Shown: positions 23,979 to 32,503, counted from the stretch's first letter. The stretch is 47,855 nucleotides of DNA from CAZAYY01 sp964489525 (GCA_964489525.1 CAZAYY010000031.1:1-47855); one strand, 5' to 3'. Notes: generated by a model from the letters alone, not told the origin. Made by a program: numbers and translations.

Positions 23979-25809
23979 TTTGTTGATTACGGTAATTGCC
24001 GCGGTTGGGTTTGGTTTGCTTGGCCAGTTACTGGCACACAGGTGGCATATTCCGGCAATTGTGCTGTTGTTGGGTTTTGGCATTGTGTTGGGGGGAGATG
24101 GATTGGGTTGGGTGCAAACCGAAACGATGGGAGATGGGCTGAGTACCCTGGTTAAGTTGGCTGTGGCCATTATCTTGTTTGAAGGGGCGCTTAACCTGAA
24201 TCTTAAGTCGCTGCGCCAAAATGCAGCAGAGGTGCGCAACCTGGTCACGATTGGGGCGCTGGTTTCGTGGGTGGCAACAGCACTGATTGGGCATTTTGTG
24301 GCCGGGTTTGAATGGCCCATTGCAATTTTATTTGGCGCCTTGATGACGGTTACCGGACCCACAGTCATCCAACCCTTAATGCGCCGGATTGCCGTACAGC
24401 GTCCGGTAAAAACCCTGTTGGAAGCAGAAGCCATTTTAATTGACCCAATTGGCGCGCTGCTTGCAATTGCGGTGTTAGATATTATCCTGGTATTTGCTGC
24501 CCAGGGGCAGGCTGGCGTTCTTGCCTTTGCCTGGGCATATTTTGGCCGCCTGCTGATTGGAGGGGTTGTGGGCGCTTTGGGGGCTTATGGCCTGGCCTGG
24601 ATGCTTAAAACCCGGAACCTGGTGCCTTTAGAACTGGTGAACCTGGTGGCGCTGGCCTGGGTTTGGGCAACTTTTGGAACAGCGGAATGGCTTCAGAGCG
24701 AGGCCGGGATTATGGCATCTGTGGTGATGGGGCTGGTTGTGCAAAATGCGGCCATTCCCGGTGCACGGCAGCTTCGGCATTTTAAGGAGAGCCTGACCAC
24801 TCTGGGGATCAGTGTTCTGTTTGTTTTGTTGGCAGCCAACCTGCAGCTTGCCAGTTTGTGGGCTGAGGGCTGGCGCGGCATTGTGACGGTTGTGCTGATG
24901 ATGTTGGTGGCCAGGCCCCTGGCAGTGTTTATCTCTACCTGGGGAACTGGCCTGGACTGGCGTCGAAAGTTATTTGTTTCCTGGGTTGGCCCGCGCGGGA
25001 TTATTGCGGCTTCGGTGGCCTCCATTTTTATGTTTGCGCTTAACAGTGCGGGTTTGGAGGGGGGTGAACGCCTGTTGGCGCTCACCTTCCTGACGATTAT
25101 TATGACGGTTACGCTGCAGGGCCTGACCGCTGGCTGGCTGGCCGGGGCATTGGGCCTGCGCGATATGGGTAAACAAAAAGTGTTGATTGTTGGGGCGAAT
25201 GGGCTTGGCTGTAAAATGGCCGAAATTCTGCAAAAATATGACCGCCCGGCTTTGTTGGTGGACACCAACCAGACTTCGGTGGAACGGGCGCTTCAGAAAG
25301 GCATTTCTGCAGTTCCGGGCAACGCCTTAGAGGAAGAAACTCTGGAAAAACTGCATGCCGAAGAATATGAAACATTTCTGGCCGTAACCTCAAACTCGGA
25401 AGTCAATGTTCTGGCCTGCCAGATTGCCCATGATAGTTTCGGTATCGAGCGCACCTATCCATCGCTGAGCAACCCCGCCAAGGGTACGAACCCTGCGCTG
25501 CTGCGGCAAACAGGCGGTTTTTTGGCCTTTGGTCGTTTTATTACCGTTGTGGATTGGGAGCGAGATATTTCAGAAATTCATGAAGTGACCTGGCAGGTGC
25601 CCGCCGGACAGGTGAGCCTGGTGGCTCGTGAGGTCACTTTGCCGGGGGCCATCATCCCAATTTTGCGCTTGCGCAACGCCAGTCCTGAAGTGGTGCATGC
25701 CGAACAGGCCTGGCAGCCAGGGGATTCCATTGTTTTCCTGAGCACCGCTGAGCCTGCCGAAACCCAGGGAATCCTCCGCCGCATTGTGGGTAATTTGCCA
25801 GCCGGATAG
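23959..25809 (+). CDS. CPA1-type cation/proton antiporter with RCK domain
   Basis: Exchanges Na+ or K+ for H+ across the inner membrane. The 616-aa protein has about 12 hydrophobic segments in residues 1-400 with family landmarks ALMTVTGPTVIQPLMRR, EAEAILIDPIGALLAIAVL and WVGPRGIIAASVASI. From about 405 a TrkA-N (RCK) Rossmann domain follows (KVLIVGANGLGCKMAEIL), with LLVDTNQ and EYETFLAVTSNSEVNVLAC, then a TrkA-C-like end to 616. The RCK part would bind a nucleotide and gate transport. I start at ATG 23959 because GAGGAG lies six bases upstream; the TTG-started frame from 23911 adds 16 residues without a site. Whether Na+ or K+ is moved cannot be read from sequence. Confidence 0.9.
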   Translation: MEHHGVDLLITVIAAVGFGLLGQLLAHRWHIPAIVLLLGFGIVLGGDGLGWVQTETMGDGLSTLVKLAVAIILFEGALNLNLKSLRQNAAEVRNLVTIGALVSWVATALIGHFVAGFEWPIAILFGALMTVTGPTVIQPLMRRIAVQRPVKTLLEAEAILIDPIGALLAIAVLDIILVFAAQGQAGVLAFAWAYFGRLLIGGVVGALGAYGLAWMLKTRNLVPLELVNLVALAWVWATFGTAEWLQSEAGIMASVVMGLVVQNAAIPGARQLRHFKESLTTLGISVLFVLLAANLQLASLWAEGWRGIVTVVLMMLVARPLAVFISTWGTGLDWRRKLFVSWVGPRGIIAASVASIFMFALNSAGLEGGERLLALTFLTIIMTVTLQGLTAGWLAGALGLRDMGKQKVLIVGANGLGCKMAEILQKYDRPALLVDTNQTSVERALQKGISAVPGNALEEETLEKLHAEEYETFLAVTSNSEVNVLACQIAHDSFGIERTYPSLSNPAKGTNPALLRQTGGFLAFGRFITVVDWERDISEIHEVTWQVPAGQVSLVAREVTLPGAIIPILRLRNASPEVVHAEQAWQPGDSIVFLSTAEPAETQGILRRIVGNLPAG

Positions 25810-25816
25810 CGGCGGG

Positions 25817-27247
25817 TTATTTTTTGGCGCCGCGCCGGGGTTTTTGGGTGTCTACTGCCGGGATATGGTAGCTGGGAACCTGCAGCACCTGCATATTTAC
25901 CAGGCGAGGGTCTTCCAGGCGGCTGCGAATCCGTTCGTCAATTTGTTCCATGCTGCTGGCGGTGGTGATGACGGTGGGTAGTTCGGCATTATAGCGGTGA
26001 TTGAAGAGCTGGTAGAGCTTTTCTTTGACCCAGGGGGTCATTGCCTGGGCGCCAAAATCATCCAGGATGAGAAGCGGGGCGCTGCGAATTTCGTCAAAAC
26101 GTTTGTCGTAGCGGGCAGGGCCATCGGGGGCGAAGGTGGCTCGCAGGTGGTCGAGCAAATCAGGCACCATAACAAACAAAGGCGGGTAGCCAAGTTGAGC
26201 CTGGTGATTGCCAATGGCGGCAGCCAGGTGGGTTTTACCGCTGCCATAAGGCCCAAAAATCACCAACCAACCGTTGGGTTTTTCGGCAAAAGCCCGGGCT
26301 TCCCGAAAAACCCGCTCTAACCCGCGCACCACATCAGGGGGCAGGCCTTCGTTTCTACGCAGGTCAAAATTCTCAAACGTATGCCTGCCAACATAGGCCA
26401 GCGAAGAAAGCGGATGGTGGCTGGCATCGTCGGAAGGGCGGCGAAAGTCTGGCGCCTGGATGTAAATCTTAATCACCAGTTCCGGGTCCGAAATTCGCGA
26501 CCGCAGCCTGCCATCAATTTCGTTAATGTTGTAGTTGGTGGTGATGACCGTGGGCAGGCGGTTGATATAGCGATAGTTTAGAATTTGAAACAGCTTTTCT
26601 TGGGCCCAGGGCGTGGCACTTTGCGCGCCAAAATCGTCCAAAACCAGCAGCCCAATCTGGCGAATATCTTCAAACCGTTCTTCGAAGGTGACATCCGGGT
26701 CGCTAAAGGTATAGCGCAGATTATCTAATAAATCTGGTGCGGTCAGAAACAGGGTTGGCACCCCGTGGCCTGCTGCAAAATTGGCAATGGCCGCAGCCAG
26801 GTGGGTTTTGCCGCAGCCATAGCCCCCATGAATCAGCAGCCAGCCGTTGATGGTTTGGGCGAAATTGCGGGCGGCATGGTAGGCGCTTTCAATGGAACCG
26901 GCATGGTGGGGCAGAATACCCACCCGGCCGCGCGGGTTAAAGGTTTCAAAGGTCAGTTGGGATAGTTCTTCCAGGTTGCTGTGGTGGAAGAGGCGGGCGC
27001 GGGCCTTGCTGCTGAGCTGCGGCTGCCGGCAGGCGCAAATTTGGAGTTTGCCGAACTGCGGGTGGCCCACCGGTAAATCCAACCGGGTATACCCCAGCCC
27101 CCCACACAGCGGGCAGCCTGCCTCGCCGGGCATATCGTGGCTTTGGCTGGGCTCCGGTTCATTTTCGGCGTTTTTCAAGTTTTTTGGCGAGTTGGTTGAA
27201 GTAATCGAGTTGAGATTTTTGAGAATCTTCTCCATTTTTTCGCTCAT
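25817..27247 (-). CDS. DnaC/DnaI-like protein with two AAA+ domains
   Basis: Probably loads or remodels the DnaB helicase. The 476-aa protein has an N-terminal zinc-ribbon-like region (C45, C48, C71, C73 in CPLCGG and ICACR) and then two consecutive DnaC-type AAA+ modules: first Walker A GGYGCGKTH (141-149) and B LLVLDDFGA (200-208); second Walker A GPYGSGKTH (332-340) and B LLILDDFGA (392-400). Both keep 'RLRSR' or 'RIRSR' arginine clusters after 'TVITT'. Normal DnaC/DnaI has a single module and about 250-310 aa, so this is an internal duplication. ATG 27247 has AAAGGA just upstream but overlaps the dnaD-like gene by 89 bases; a start at M39 (27133) is possible with a weaker site. Co-transcribed with the DnaD-like and DnaB genes. 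Confidence 0.88.
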   Translation of the reverse strand: MSEKMEKILKNLNSITSTNSPKNLKNAENEPEPSQSHDMPGEAGCPLCGGLGYTRLDLPVGHPQFGKLQICACRQPQLSSKARARLFHHSNLEELSQLTFETFNPRGRVGILPHHAGSIESAYHAARNFAQTINGWLLIHGGYGCGKTHLAAAIANFAAGHGVPTLFLTAPDLLDNLRYTFSDPDVTFEERFEDIRQIGLLVLDDFGAQSATPWAQEKLFQILNYRYINRLPTVITTNYNINEIDGRLRSRISDPELVIKIYIQAPDFRRPSDDASHHPLSSLAYVGRHTFENFDLRRNEGLPPDVVRGLERVFREARAFAEKPNGWLVIFGPYGSGKTHLAAAIGNHQAQLGYPPLFVMVPDLLDHLRATFAPDGPARYDKRFDEIRSAPLLILDDFGAQAMTPWVKEKLYQLFNHRYNAELPTVITTASSMEQIDERIRSRLEDPRLVNMQVLQVPSYHIPAVDTQKPRRGAKK

Positions 27248-27875
27248 CTCTTCCTTTCTCCTTCCAGCCGCGTAGAATGGCTTCGATATATCGCCAGTTG
27301 CGGATGTTGCGTTCTACAGCGATTTGTATGGCTTCTTCAATCCAGCCAGCCGGGTATTCCGCTTCAGCATCTTGCAGCGTTTCAGCCAGCATGGGGGTGA
27401 GGGGGCCAATGTGGGATTCGTACAGTTGGAAAATATTTGGGCGCTGTTGGGCGGGTGTGATGAAGGTTTGGGCAATATCATCCGGGTTCCAGCGCCCGGC
27501 AGCCAGGGCGTCGAGAGCAGCCTGGCCGCGCGGCGAATGAATAAAGTATAGGGATTCGGTCTCTCCCTGCGGGGTGGTGTGGTGGGCTGCCAGCAGCGTG
27601 CCGCGCAGCACAGCCCTTTCCAGGCTTTCATCCAGGGCTGCCAGGGCAGTTCGTCCGGTTTTTGCCAATCCGTCCAGCAGCGATTTGTCGGCTGCCAGGG
27701 TCGACTTGCGAACAAATCGAAGATCGCCCTCTTGTTGGCTGGCATACCAGAACACAAAGAGGGTGACTTTCAGCTCGCCCAGGTGGTCCATTTGCGGCAG
27801 CAGATCGCTGAAAAATGCGTCGGGCAGGCTGGTTTGTCTTTGGGGGTTGGCTTGGAAACCGCGAAATACGGGCAT
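27159..27875 (-). CDS. DnaD-like primosomal protein
   Basis: A 238-aa protein with the DnaD/DnaB2 replication-restart domain at its C-terminal half: IFQLYESHIGPLTPMLAE (about 149-166), then EYPAGWIEEAIQIAVERN and NWRYIEAILRGW, followed by a basic tail. The N-terminal part (SLPDAFFSDLLPQMDHLGELKVTLFVFW) matches the winged-helix-like N-domain of DnaD. In Firmicutes DnaD helps load the replicative helicase; the same job is likely here because it lies between dnaB and the DnaC-like gene. ATG 27875 is preceded by AAAGGT, which overlaps the dnaB stop region. Its 3' end contains the ribosome binding site and start of the DnaC-like gene. Confidence 0.88.
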   Translation of the reverse strand: MPVFRGFQANPQRQTSLPDAFFSDLLPQMDHLGELKVTLFVFWYASQQEGDLRFVRKSTLAADKSLLDGLAKTGRTALAALDESLERAVLRGTLLAAHHTTPQGETESLYFIHSPRGQAALDALAAGRWNPDDIAQTFITPAQQRPNIFQLYESHIGPLTPMLAETLQDAEAEYPAGWIEEAIQIAVERNIRNWRYIEAILRGWKEKGRDERKNGEDSQKSQLDYFNQLAKKLEKRRK

Positions 27876-27884
27876 GGTGCACCT

Positions 27885-29264
27885 TTAGCGCATCTGGCTG
27901 GTATCCACATTTTGGGAGAGGGCATTTTCAAACCGGGCCAAATTGGGGCGGAAGAGCAGTTCCACACTGCCCACCGGGCCGTTGCGGTGTTTCGAAATGA
28001 TAATTTCTGCCACGTTTTCTTTGGTGGTGTCTTTTTCGTACTGTTCTGGCCGGTAGATGAACATCACAATGTCGGCATCTTGTTCCAGGCTGCCGGATTC
28101 GCGCAGGTCGGAGAGCATGGGTTTCTTATCGGCGCGCTGTTCAACTGCGCGCGAAAGCTGGGCCGCTGCCAGAATCGGAATCTCAAGCTGCTTGGCAAGA
28201 ATTTTGAGGTTGCGCGAAATGTAGGAAACTTCTTGCACGCGGTTATCGGTGCGGGTACCCCCGCTCATTAACTGCAGGTAATCTAACACAATCAGGTCAA
28301 TTTTGTGTTCCAGGTGCAGCCGGCGGCACTTGGTGGCCAGTTGGGTGGGGGTGAGGCCAGGGGTGTCGTCCATGAAAATCATGCTGCCTTCGAATACTTT
28401 CATCGCTTCCAGCAGTAATTGAAGTTCCCGGTCGTCTAGTTTGCCGGTGCGGATTTTTTGGGAGTTGATGCCGGTTTCCTGGGCCAGAAGGCGTTGGACC
28501 AGCTGTTCGTTGGACATTTCCATCGAAAAAATGGCGATGTGCTTTTGGCTGCGCAAGGCGGCATGCCGGGCAATGGAGAGCATAAAAGCAGTTTTCCCCG
28601 TGCCTGGGCGCCCGGCCAAAATCAGCAGATCGGACGGGTTGAGGCCGTTGAGCATTTTGTCCAGGTCTATGAAGCCGGTTGGCACGCCCAAAATATCGCT
28701 TTCTTTGTTGAGCAGCATTTCCAGCCGGTCCTGGTATTCTTTCAGGACGGGTTTAATATGCTGGGCACCCCTGGCGCCATGCCGGTCGCTCAGGCCAAAA
28801 ATTTGTTTTTCAGCTTCATCCAGGATGGTGGTAACGCTCAGGTCTTCCTGATAGGCGATTTTGGCAATTTCATTAGCGGCGGTAATCATCCGCCGCCGGG
28901 TGGCGGCCGCTTCAACCATATGGCCATAGGCCACAGTGTGCAGGGTGGTTGGCACATTGTTGATCAAGGCGGTAAGGTAGGCCGGCCCGCCCACTTCGGC
29001 CAACTGGCCGCTGTTTTCAAGGGCTTCGGAAACGGTCAGGAAGTCGATTGGAATGCGCTGGTCGTGCAGCCGGGTAAAGGCTTCCCAGATCCAGCGGTTG
29101 CGGTGAATGTAAAAATCGTCCGGCCTGAGAAATTCAGCGACATCGTAATACACTTCCGGGTTGATCATAACTGCCCCCAACACGGCTTCTTCAGCATCGC
29201 GGCTGTGGGGGGTGACCTGCGGCCCGGCGGTGGTTTCGGTTTCGGGAGGAAAAAAATCGCTCAT
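27885..29264 (-). CDS. dnaB: Replicative DNA helicase DnaB
   Basis: The hexameric fork helicase. The 459-aa length is normal. The N-terminal domain has PHSRDAEEAVLGAVM and DFYIHRNRWIW; the RecA-like domain has Walker A GRPGTGKTAFML, FSMEMS, Walker B LIVLDYLQLM, and the C-terminal DLRESGSLEQDADIVMF and EIIISKHRNGP with the arginine finger region. No intein. I use ATG 29264 with GGAG five bases before it; the frame extends 8 codons upstream into the terminator flank. It is first in the dnaB-dnaD-dnaC order and only 22 bases after a terminator-like hairpin, so expression may depend on read-through from the gene at 29355. Confidence 0.97.
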   Translation of the reverse strand: MSDFFPPETETTAGPQVTPHSRDAEEAVLGAVMINPEVYYDVAEFLRPDDFYIHRNRWIWEAFTRLHDQRIPIDFLTVSEALENSGQLAEVGGPAYLTALINNVPTTLHTVAYGHMVEAAATRRRMITAANEIAKIAYQEDLSVTTILDEAEKQIFGLSDRHGARGAQHIKPVLKEYQDRLEMLLNKESDILGVPTGFIDLDKMLNGLNPSDLLILAGRPGTGKTAFMLSIARHAALRSQKHIAIFSMEMSNEQLVQRLLAQETGINSQKIRTGKLDDRELQLLLEAMKVFEGSMIFMDDTPGLTPTQLATKCRRLHLEHKIDLIVLDYLQLMSGGTRTDNRVQEVSYISRNLKILAKQLEIPILAAAQLSRAVEQRADKKPMLSDLRESGSLEQDADIVMFIYRPEQYEKDTTKENVAEIIISKHRNGPVGSVELLFRPNLARFENALSQNVDTSQMR

Positions 29265-29286
29265 TTTTGCTCCAGAGAAAGGGGAC

Positions 29287-29330
29287 AAAAAACCGGGGAC
29301 GCCGTTAAGTATACCCGGCGTGCCCCGGTT
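29287..29330 (-). terminator. Terminator/attenuator between bfn and dnaB
   Basis: On the minus strand AACCGGGG and CACGCCG pair with CGGCGTC and CCCGGTT (one mismatch between the two blocks), followed by six U (29292-29287). The loop contains TATACT, a possible -10, but no -35 matches it. dnaB starts 22 bases later. Confidence 0.75.
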
Positions 29331-29354
29331 TCGGGGTCAGATTGAAGGTGATTT

Positions 29355-29948
29355 CTAGGGTTGATCTTTTTCTTCGTCGTCTGCGTCAAAATCCAGGTTG
29401 TCGAGAAAATCTTCAAACACCGAAAGGCGGTCTTCCAGACCGCTTTCATCGCTGGTGGGTGCGCTGGCCTGGGTGGGTTTCGCGGCAGGTTTTTGGGCAG
29501 GCGCTTCGCTGGTGCTCAGGTCGTCTTCGGGAATGACTCCGTTTTGGTCAATGACTTTGCGTGCCACCAGGATGGGGCAATTGGCGCGCACCGAAAGCGC
29601 CAGGGCATCGGAGGGGCGGGCGTCAACATCGAAGGGTGTGCCATTGGCTTCGGCAACAATATTGCCATAATAGACTTCTTCGCGCAGGGAAAGCACTTCA
29701 ACCCGCAAAACACGCGCCCCCAGGTGTTTGATGACATTGTAGAGCAAATCGTGCGTCAAGGGGCGGGCGGTTTCCACCTGCTGCAAGGCGATTGTAATTG
29801 CTTCGGCTTCGTATGGCCCAATCCAGATGGGTAAGTAGCGGTCTGCGCCAACCTCGCGCAGAATGACAATGCGTTGTTGGGACATCAGGCTGACGCGGAT
29901 GCTGTCTATGACGACTTCAACCATTTCTTCGGATTTTTTTTCTGGCAT
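29355..29948 (-). CDS. Bifunctional nuclease (BFN/DUF151) family protein
   Basis: BFN-domain proteins are small and widespread; plant members have nuclease activity, bacterial roles are poorly known. The 197-aa protein has the BFN domain at about 9-140: MVEVVIDSIRVSLMSQQRIV, LPIWIGPYEAEAI, TARPLTHDLLYNVI and ARPSDALALSVRANCPI, all family hallmarks. The C-terminal 55 residues are a Pro/Ala/Thr linker and an acidic tail (FLDNLDFDADDEEKDQ) of unknown purpose. ATG 29948 has GGAGG at 7 bases. It heads the transcription unit that may read through into dnaB. Confidence 0.9.
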   Translation of the reverse strand: MPEKKSEEMVEVVIDSIRVSLMSQQRIVILREVGADRYLPIWIGPYEAEAITIALQQVETARPLTHDLLYNVIKHLGARVLRVEVLSLREEVYYGNIVAEANGTPFDVDARPSDALALSVRANCPILVARKVIDQNGVIPEDDLSTSEAPAQKPAAKPTQASAPTSDESGLEDRLSVFEDFLDNLDFDADDEEKDQP

Positions 29949-29990
29949 TCAAGGCCTCCACTGAGCAGTTTGTGATGTTGTTCTGTTAAG

Positions 29991-30019
29991 ATTGTATCAT
30001 GCCCTGAAATGCCGTGCAA
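29991..30019 (-). promoter_or_regulatory. Promoter of bfn (and perhaps dnaB operon)
   Basis: On the minus strand: TTGCAC (30019-30014), 17-base spacer, TACAAT (29996-29991, 5/6) with an extended -10 TGA directly before it. The start would be about 40 bases before the bfn ATG. Confidence 0.6.
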
Positions 30020-30056
30020 CCAAATCCGGAACGATGTTTTCCACTGAAGCTTCTGG

Positions 30057-30260
30057 CAACATTTGCGTGCATACCTATGACCTGGGTGCGCGCAAATGTT
30101 GATAGAATTTGCTGTTATCACTTTCCAATCCCACCCCCAGGCTTTGGGGCGGTGGCCAATCCCTAAGAATTCCCCCTTCCCGGCGGGAAGCGGGACAGGG
30201 GGATGGGGAATGGATGCAATAACAACAATTGCGTGCATTCTATGACTTAAGTGCTATTAT
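30057..30260. repeat. Inverted and direct repeats before regulator gene
   Basis: In the gap 29949-30340: CAACATTTGCG (30057-30067) and its exact complement CGCAAATGTTG (30091-30101) form an 11-bp inverted repeat. TTGCGTGCAT followed by CTATGAC occurs at 30063-30081 and again at 30229-30246, both followed at some distance by TGCT-x-TTATCA. Between them is a C/G-rich stretch with CTTCCCG/CGGGAAG. A TATAAT at 30279-30284 could be the -10 of the regulator gene. The doubled site looks like binding sites for a regulator, possibly the one encoded at 30341. Confidence 0.5.
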
Positions 30261-30340
30261 CAAATGTTAAAAATCAGTTATAATAAATTTGGGAATGTTA
30301 AATATTTAAGGTTTCCATTTCTCGTCCAACAGGATAGGTG

Positions 30341-31000
30341 ATGCAGGCAAAGATTTTGATACTTGAGGGTAAACGCGCCAGTATACCCTCTCTCGTTTCG
30401 GCACTCAGCCAAAAAGGCTTTGAAGTTAAAACGGTCACAACCGGAAAAGCTGCGCTTGAAACCCTGCCAGTGTATGAACCGGATGTGGTGATTATTGACG
30501 CGCCTAGTTTGCGGTCGAGCGGCAAGCGTATCTGCACATCCTTGCGAGAAGTGTCGGAATCTTTGGCGATTATGATGGTGGTGAACAGTGACCAGAATAC
30601 GATTGAAGGCGACGGCCTGGCAACCGTGGTTCTGACCCTTCCTTTCACCCCGCGTAAATTATTGAACCGCCTGAAACCCCTTCTTCCCGGTGAAAACAAG
30701 AAGACGATTTCTTCTGGGGCAATCAGCCTGGATGTAAGCCGGAGAATTGTGCGCTGTGACGGGCGCGAGGCCCAACTTACCCCCCGGCTGATGGCCATTT
30801 TGCAATTGTTCTTGAAGCAGCCCGGCGTGGTGTTGGAGCGTGAATTGATTTTCCGAAATGTTTGGAAAACGGAATATACCGCCGATACCCGCACGCTGGA
30901 TGTTCACATTAGCTGGCTGCGCGAAAAGATTGAAGAAGACCCGCACAAGCCAAAGTTCTTAAAAACCATCCGGGGTGTCGGCTACCGGCTGGATTTATAA
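30341..31000 (+). CDS. OmpR/PhoB-type regulator, degenerate receiver
   Basis: A DNA-binding response regulator of 219 aa. The C-terminal winged helix (about 125-219) is typical: LTPRLMAILQLFLKQPGVVL, TRTLDVHISWLREKIEEDP and TIRGVGYRL. The N-terminal receiver is altered: the acidic pair is reduced to E9 (LILEGKR), acceptor D53 remains (VVIIDAPSL), the Thr/Ser switch position reads MMVVNSDQ, and the conserved Lys is lost (LTLPFTP instead of xKPF). Classical phosphorylation is therefore doubtful; it may act without phosphate or by ligand binding. ATG 30341 is used; GTG 30338 lies just before it. No cognate kinase is adjacent. Confidence 0.9.
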   Translation: MQAKILILEGKRASIPSLVSALSQKGFEVKTVTTGKAALETLPVYEPDVVIIDAPSLRSSGKRICTSLREVSESLAIMMVVNSDQNTIEGDGLATVVLTLPFTPRKLLNRLKPLLPGENKKTISSGAISLDVSRRIVRCDGREAQLTPRLMAILQLFLKQPGVVLERELIFRNVWKTEYTADTRTLDVHISWLREKIEEDPHKPKFLKTIRGVGYRLDL

Positions 31001-31019
31001 CGCAATTGTGTGTCTAAAG

Positions 31020-31068
31020 CAGGGGCGCAGGGGTGGGTTTATGGTTAAACCCGTTCCCTGCGCCCCTG
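31020..31068. terminator. Hairpin between convergent genes
   Basis: A perfect 13-bp stem (31020-31032 with 31056-31068) encloses a second stem GGGTTT/AAACCC. Neither strand shows a long T-run, so it may be a rho-independent terminator of weak type or a barrier between the convergent genes ending at 31000 and 31109. Confidence 0.6.
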
Positions 31069-31108
31069 ACATAATCGGATACAACCCCCCATTTTTTACA
31101 AGGCTGGA

Positions 31109-32428
31109 TTATTTCCCAAAGCGTTCTTTGAGCAAACCGCTCAGCGTGGGCACGCCGATTTCTTGCAGTTCGTAGCGAACCCTTTGGGTGGGTTTGTTGA
31201 TTTTCATCAGGCGGCCCAGGTCAATGGGGGTTCCAATCAACACCAGGTCTACCTCTGCCCGGTTAATGGTTTCTTCCAGTTCGCGCATTTGGGCTTCGCC
31301 ATAGCCCATCGCAGGCAAGACAGCCCCGGTGGTGGGATATTTGCGGTAGGTAGCGGCAATGCTGCCCACAGCGTAGGGACGCGGATCCACAATTTCGCCA
31401 GCGCCAAACCGCCGGGCAGCCACCCAGGCTGCACCGTAGGCCATTTCGCCGTGGGTCAGGGTTGGGCCGTCTTCCACCACCAGCACTCTTTTGCCGCGAA
31501 TGGCAGCCGGGTCATCTACGAAAATAGGTGAAGCCGCTTCGATGATGGGCGCGTTGGGGTTGAGAATTTGCAGGCTGTCGCGCACTTTTAGAATGTTTTC
31601 GGGCGAGGCGGTGTCTACTTTGTTGATGACAAACACATCTGCGGCGCGGGCATTGGCATTGCCGGGGTAATAGGTCAGCTCGTGGCCGGGGCGGTGTGGG
31701 TCCACCAGAACGATGTGCAAATCGGGTACATAAAAAGGCAGGTCGTTGTTGCCGCCGTCCCACAGGACGATGTCCACTTCTTTTTCGGCTTCGCGCAGAA
31801 TACTTTCATAGTCCACCCCGGCAAAGACAACCGCACCGTTATCAATGTGGGGTTCGTATTCTTCGCGTTCTTCAATGGTACATTCGTGCTTGTCCAGGTC
31901 GGCATACGTGGCAAAGCGTTGGACGGCTTGTTTGGCAAGGTCGCCATAGGGCATGGGGTGGCGGATGGCCGCAGTTTTGTAGCCCATATTGCGCAAGGTT
32001 TGCAGGACAAAGCGGGTGGTCTGGCTTTTGCCTACGCCGGTGCGCACTGCGCCGATGGAAACCACCGGTTTGGTAGATTTCACCTGGGTGTTGCGCACCC
32101 CCATCAGCCGGAAATCGGCTCCAGCTGCCAACACCTGTGAGGCTTTGTCCATCACGTACTGGTGGGGCACATCGCTGTACGCAAAAACAACCTGGTCTAC
32201 TTTTAATTCACCGATTAATTTGAGCAGGTCACTTTCGGGGTAAATCGCAATTCCGTTGGGGTAGCGTTCGCCCGAAAGGGCAGGTGGGTATAAACGGCCT
32301 TCAATATTGGGGATTTGGGTAGCTGTGAAGGCGACAACTTCATAATCTGGATTGCTGCGGAAATAGACATTGAAGTTGTGAAAATCGCGCCCGGCGGCGC
32401 CCATAATAAGAATACGGGTTGGGGTCAT
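31109..32428 (-). CDS. Cyclic 2,3-diphosphoglycerate synthetase-like GTPase
   Basis: A 439-aa predicted P-loop NTPase of the COG2403 family, to which archaeal cyclic 2,3-diphosphoglycerate synthetase belongs. It opens with a Rossmann-like segment (RILIMGAAGRDFHNFNVYFR), then a P-loop IGAVRTGVGKSQTTR near 150, DIVLWDGGNNDLPFY (metal/base-binding region) and VDPHRPGHE, VINKVD as a G4-like motif. ATG 32428 follows AGGAGG by nine bases. Archaeal cDPG is a thermoprotectant; bacterial homologues are common but their substrate is not known to me, so only the family is stated. Stands alone, divergent from the membrane protein at 32555. Confidence 0.8.
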   Translation of the reverse strand: MTPTRILIMGAAGRDFHNFNVYFRSNPDYEVVAFTATQIPNIEGRLYPPALSGERYPNGIAIYPESDLLKLIGELKVDQVVFAYSDVPHQYVMDKASQVLAAGADFRLMGVRNTQVKSTKPVVSIGAVRTGVGKSQTTRFVLQTLRNMGYKTAAIRHPMPYGDLAKQAVQRFATYADLDKHECTIEEREEYEPHIDNGAVVFAGVDYESILREAEKEVDIVLWDGGNNDLPFYVPDLHIVLVDPHRPGHELTYYPGNANARAADVFVINKVDTASPENILKVRDSLQILNPNAPIIEAASPIFVDDPAAIRGKRVLVVEDGPTLTHGEMAYGAAWVAARRFGAGEIVDPRPYAVGSIAATYRKYPTTGAVLPAMGYGEAQMRELEETINRAEVDLVLIGTPIDLGRLMKINKPTQRVRYELQEIGVPTLSGLLKERFGK

Positions 32429-32503
32429 AAAAAGGTTCCTCCTGAAAATTATTGGCGAGATCTCTCGCCCAAACCATTTTACTCTAAACGACCGCTGTCG
32501 TTG

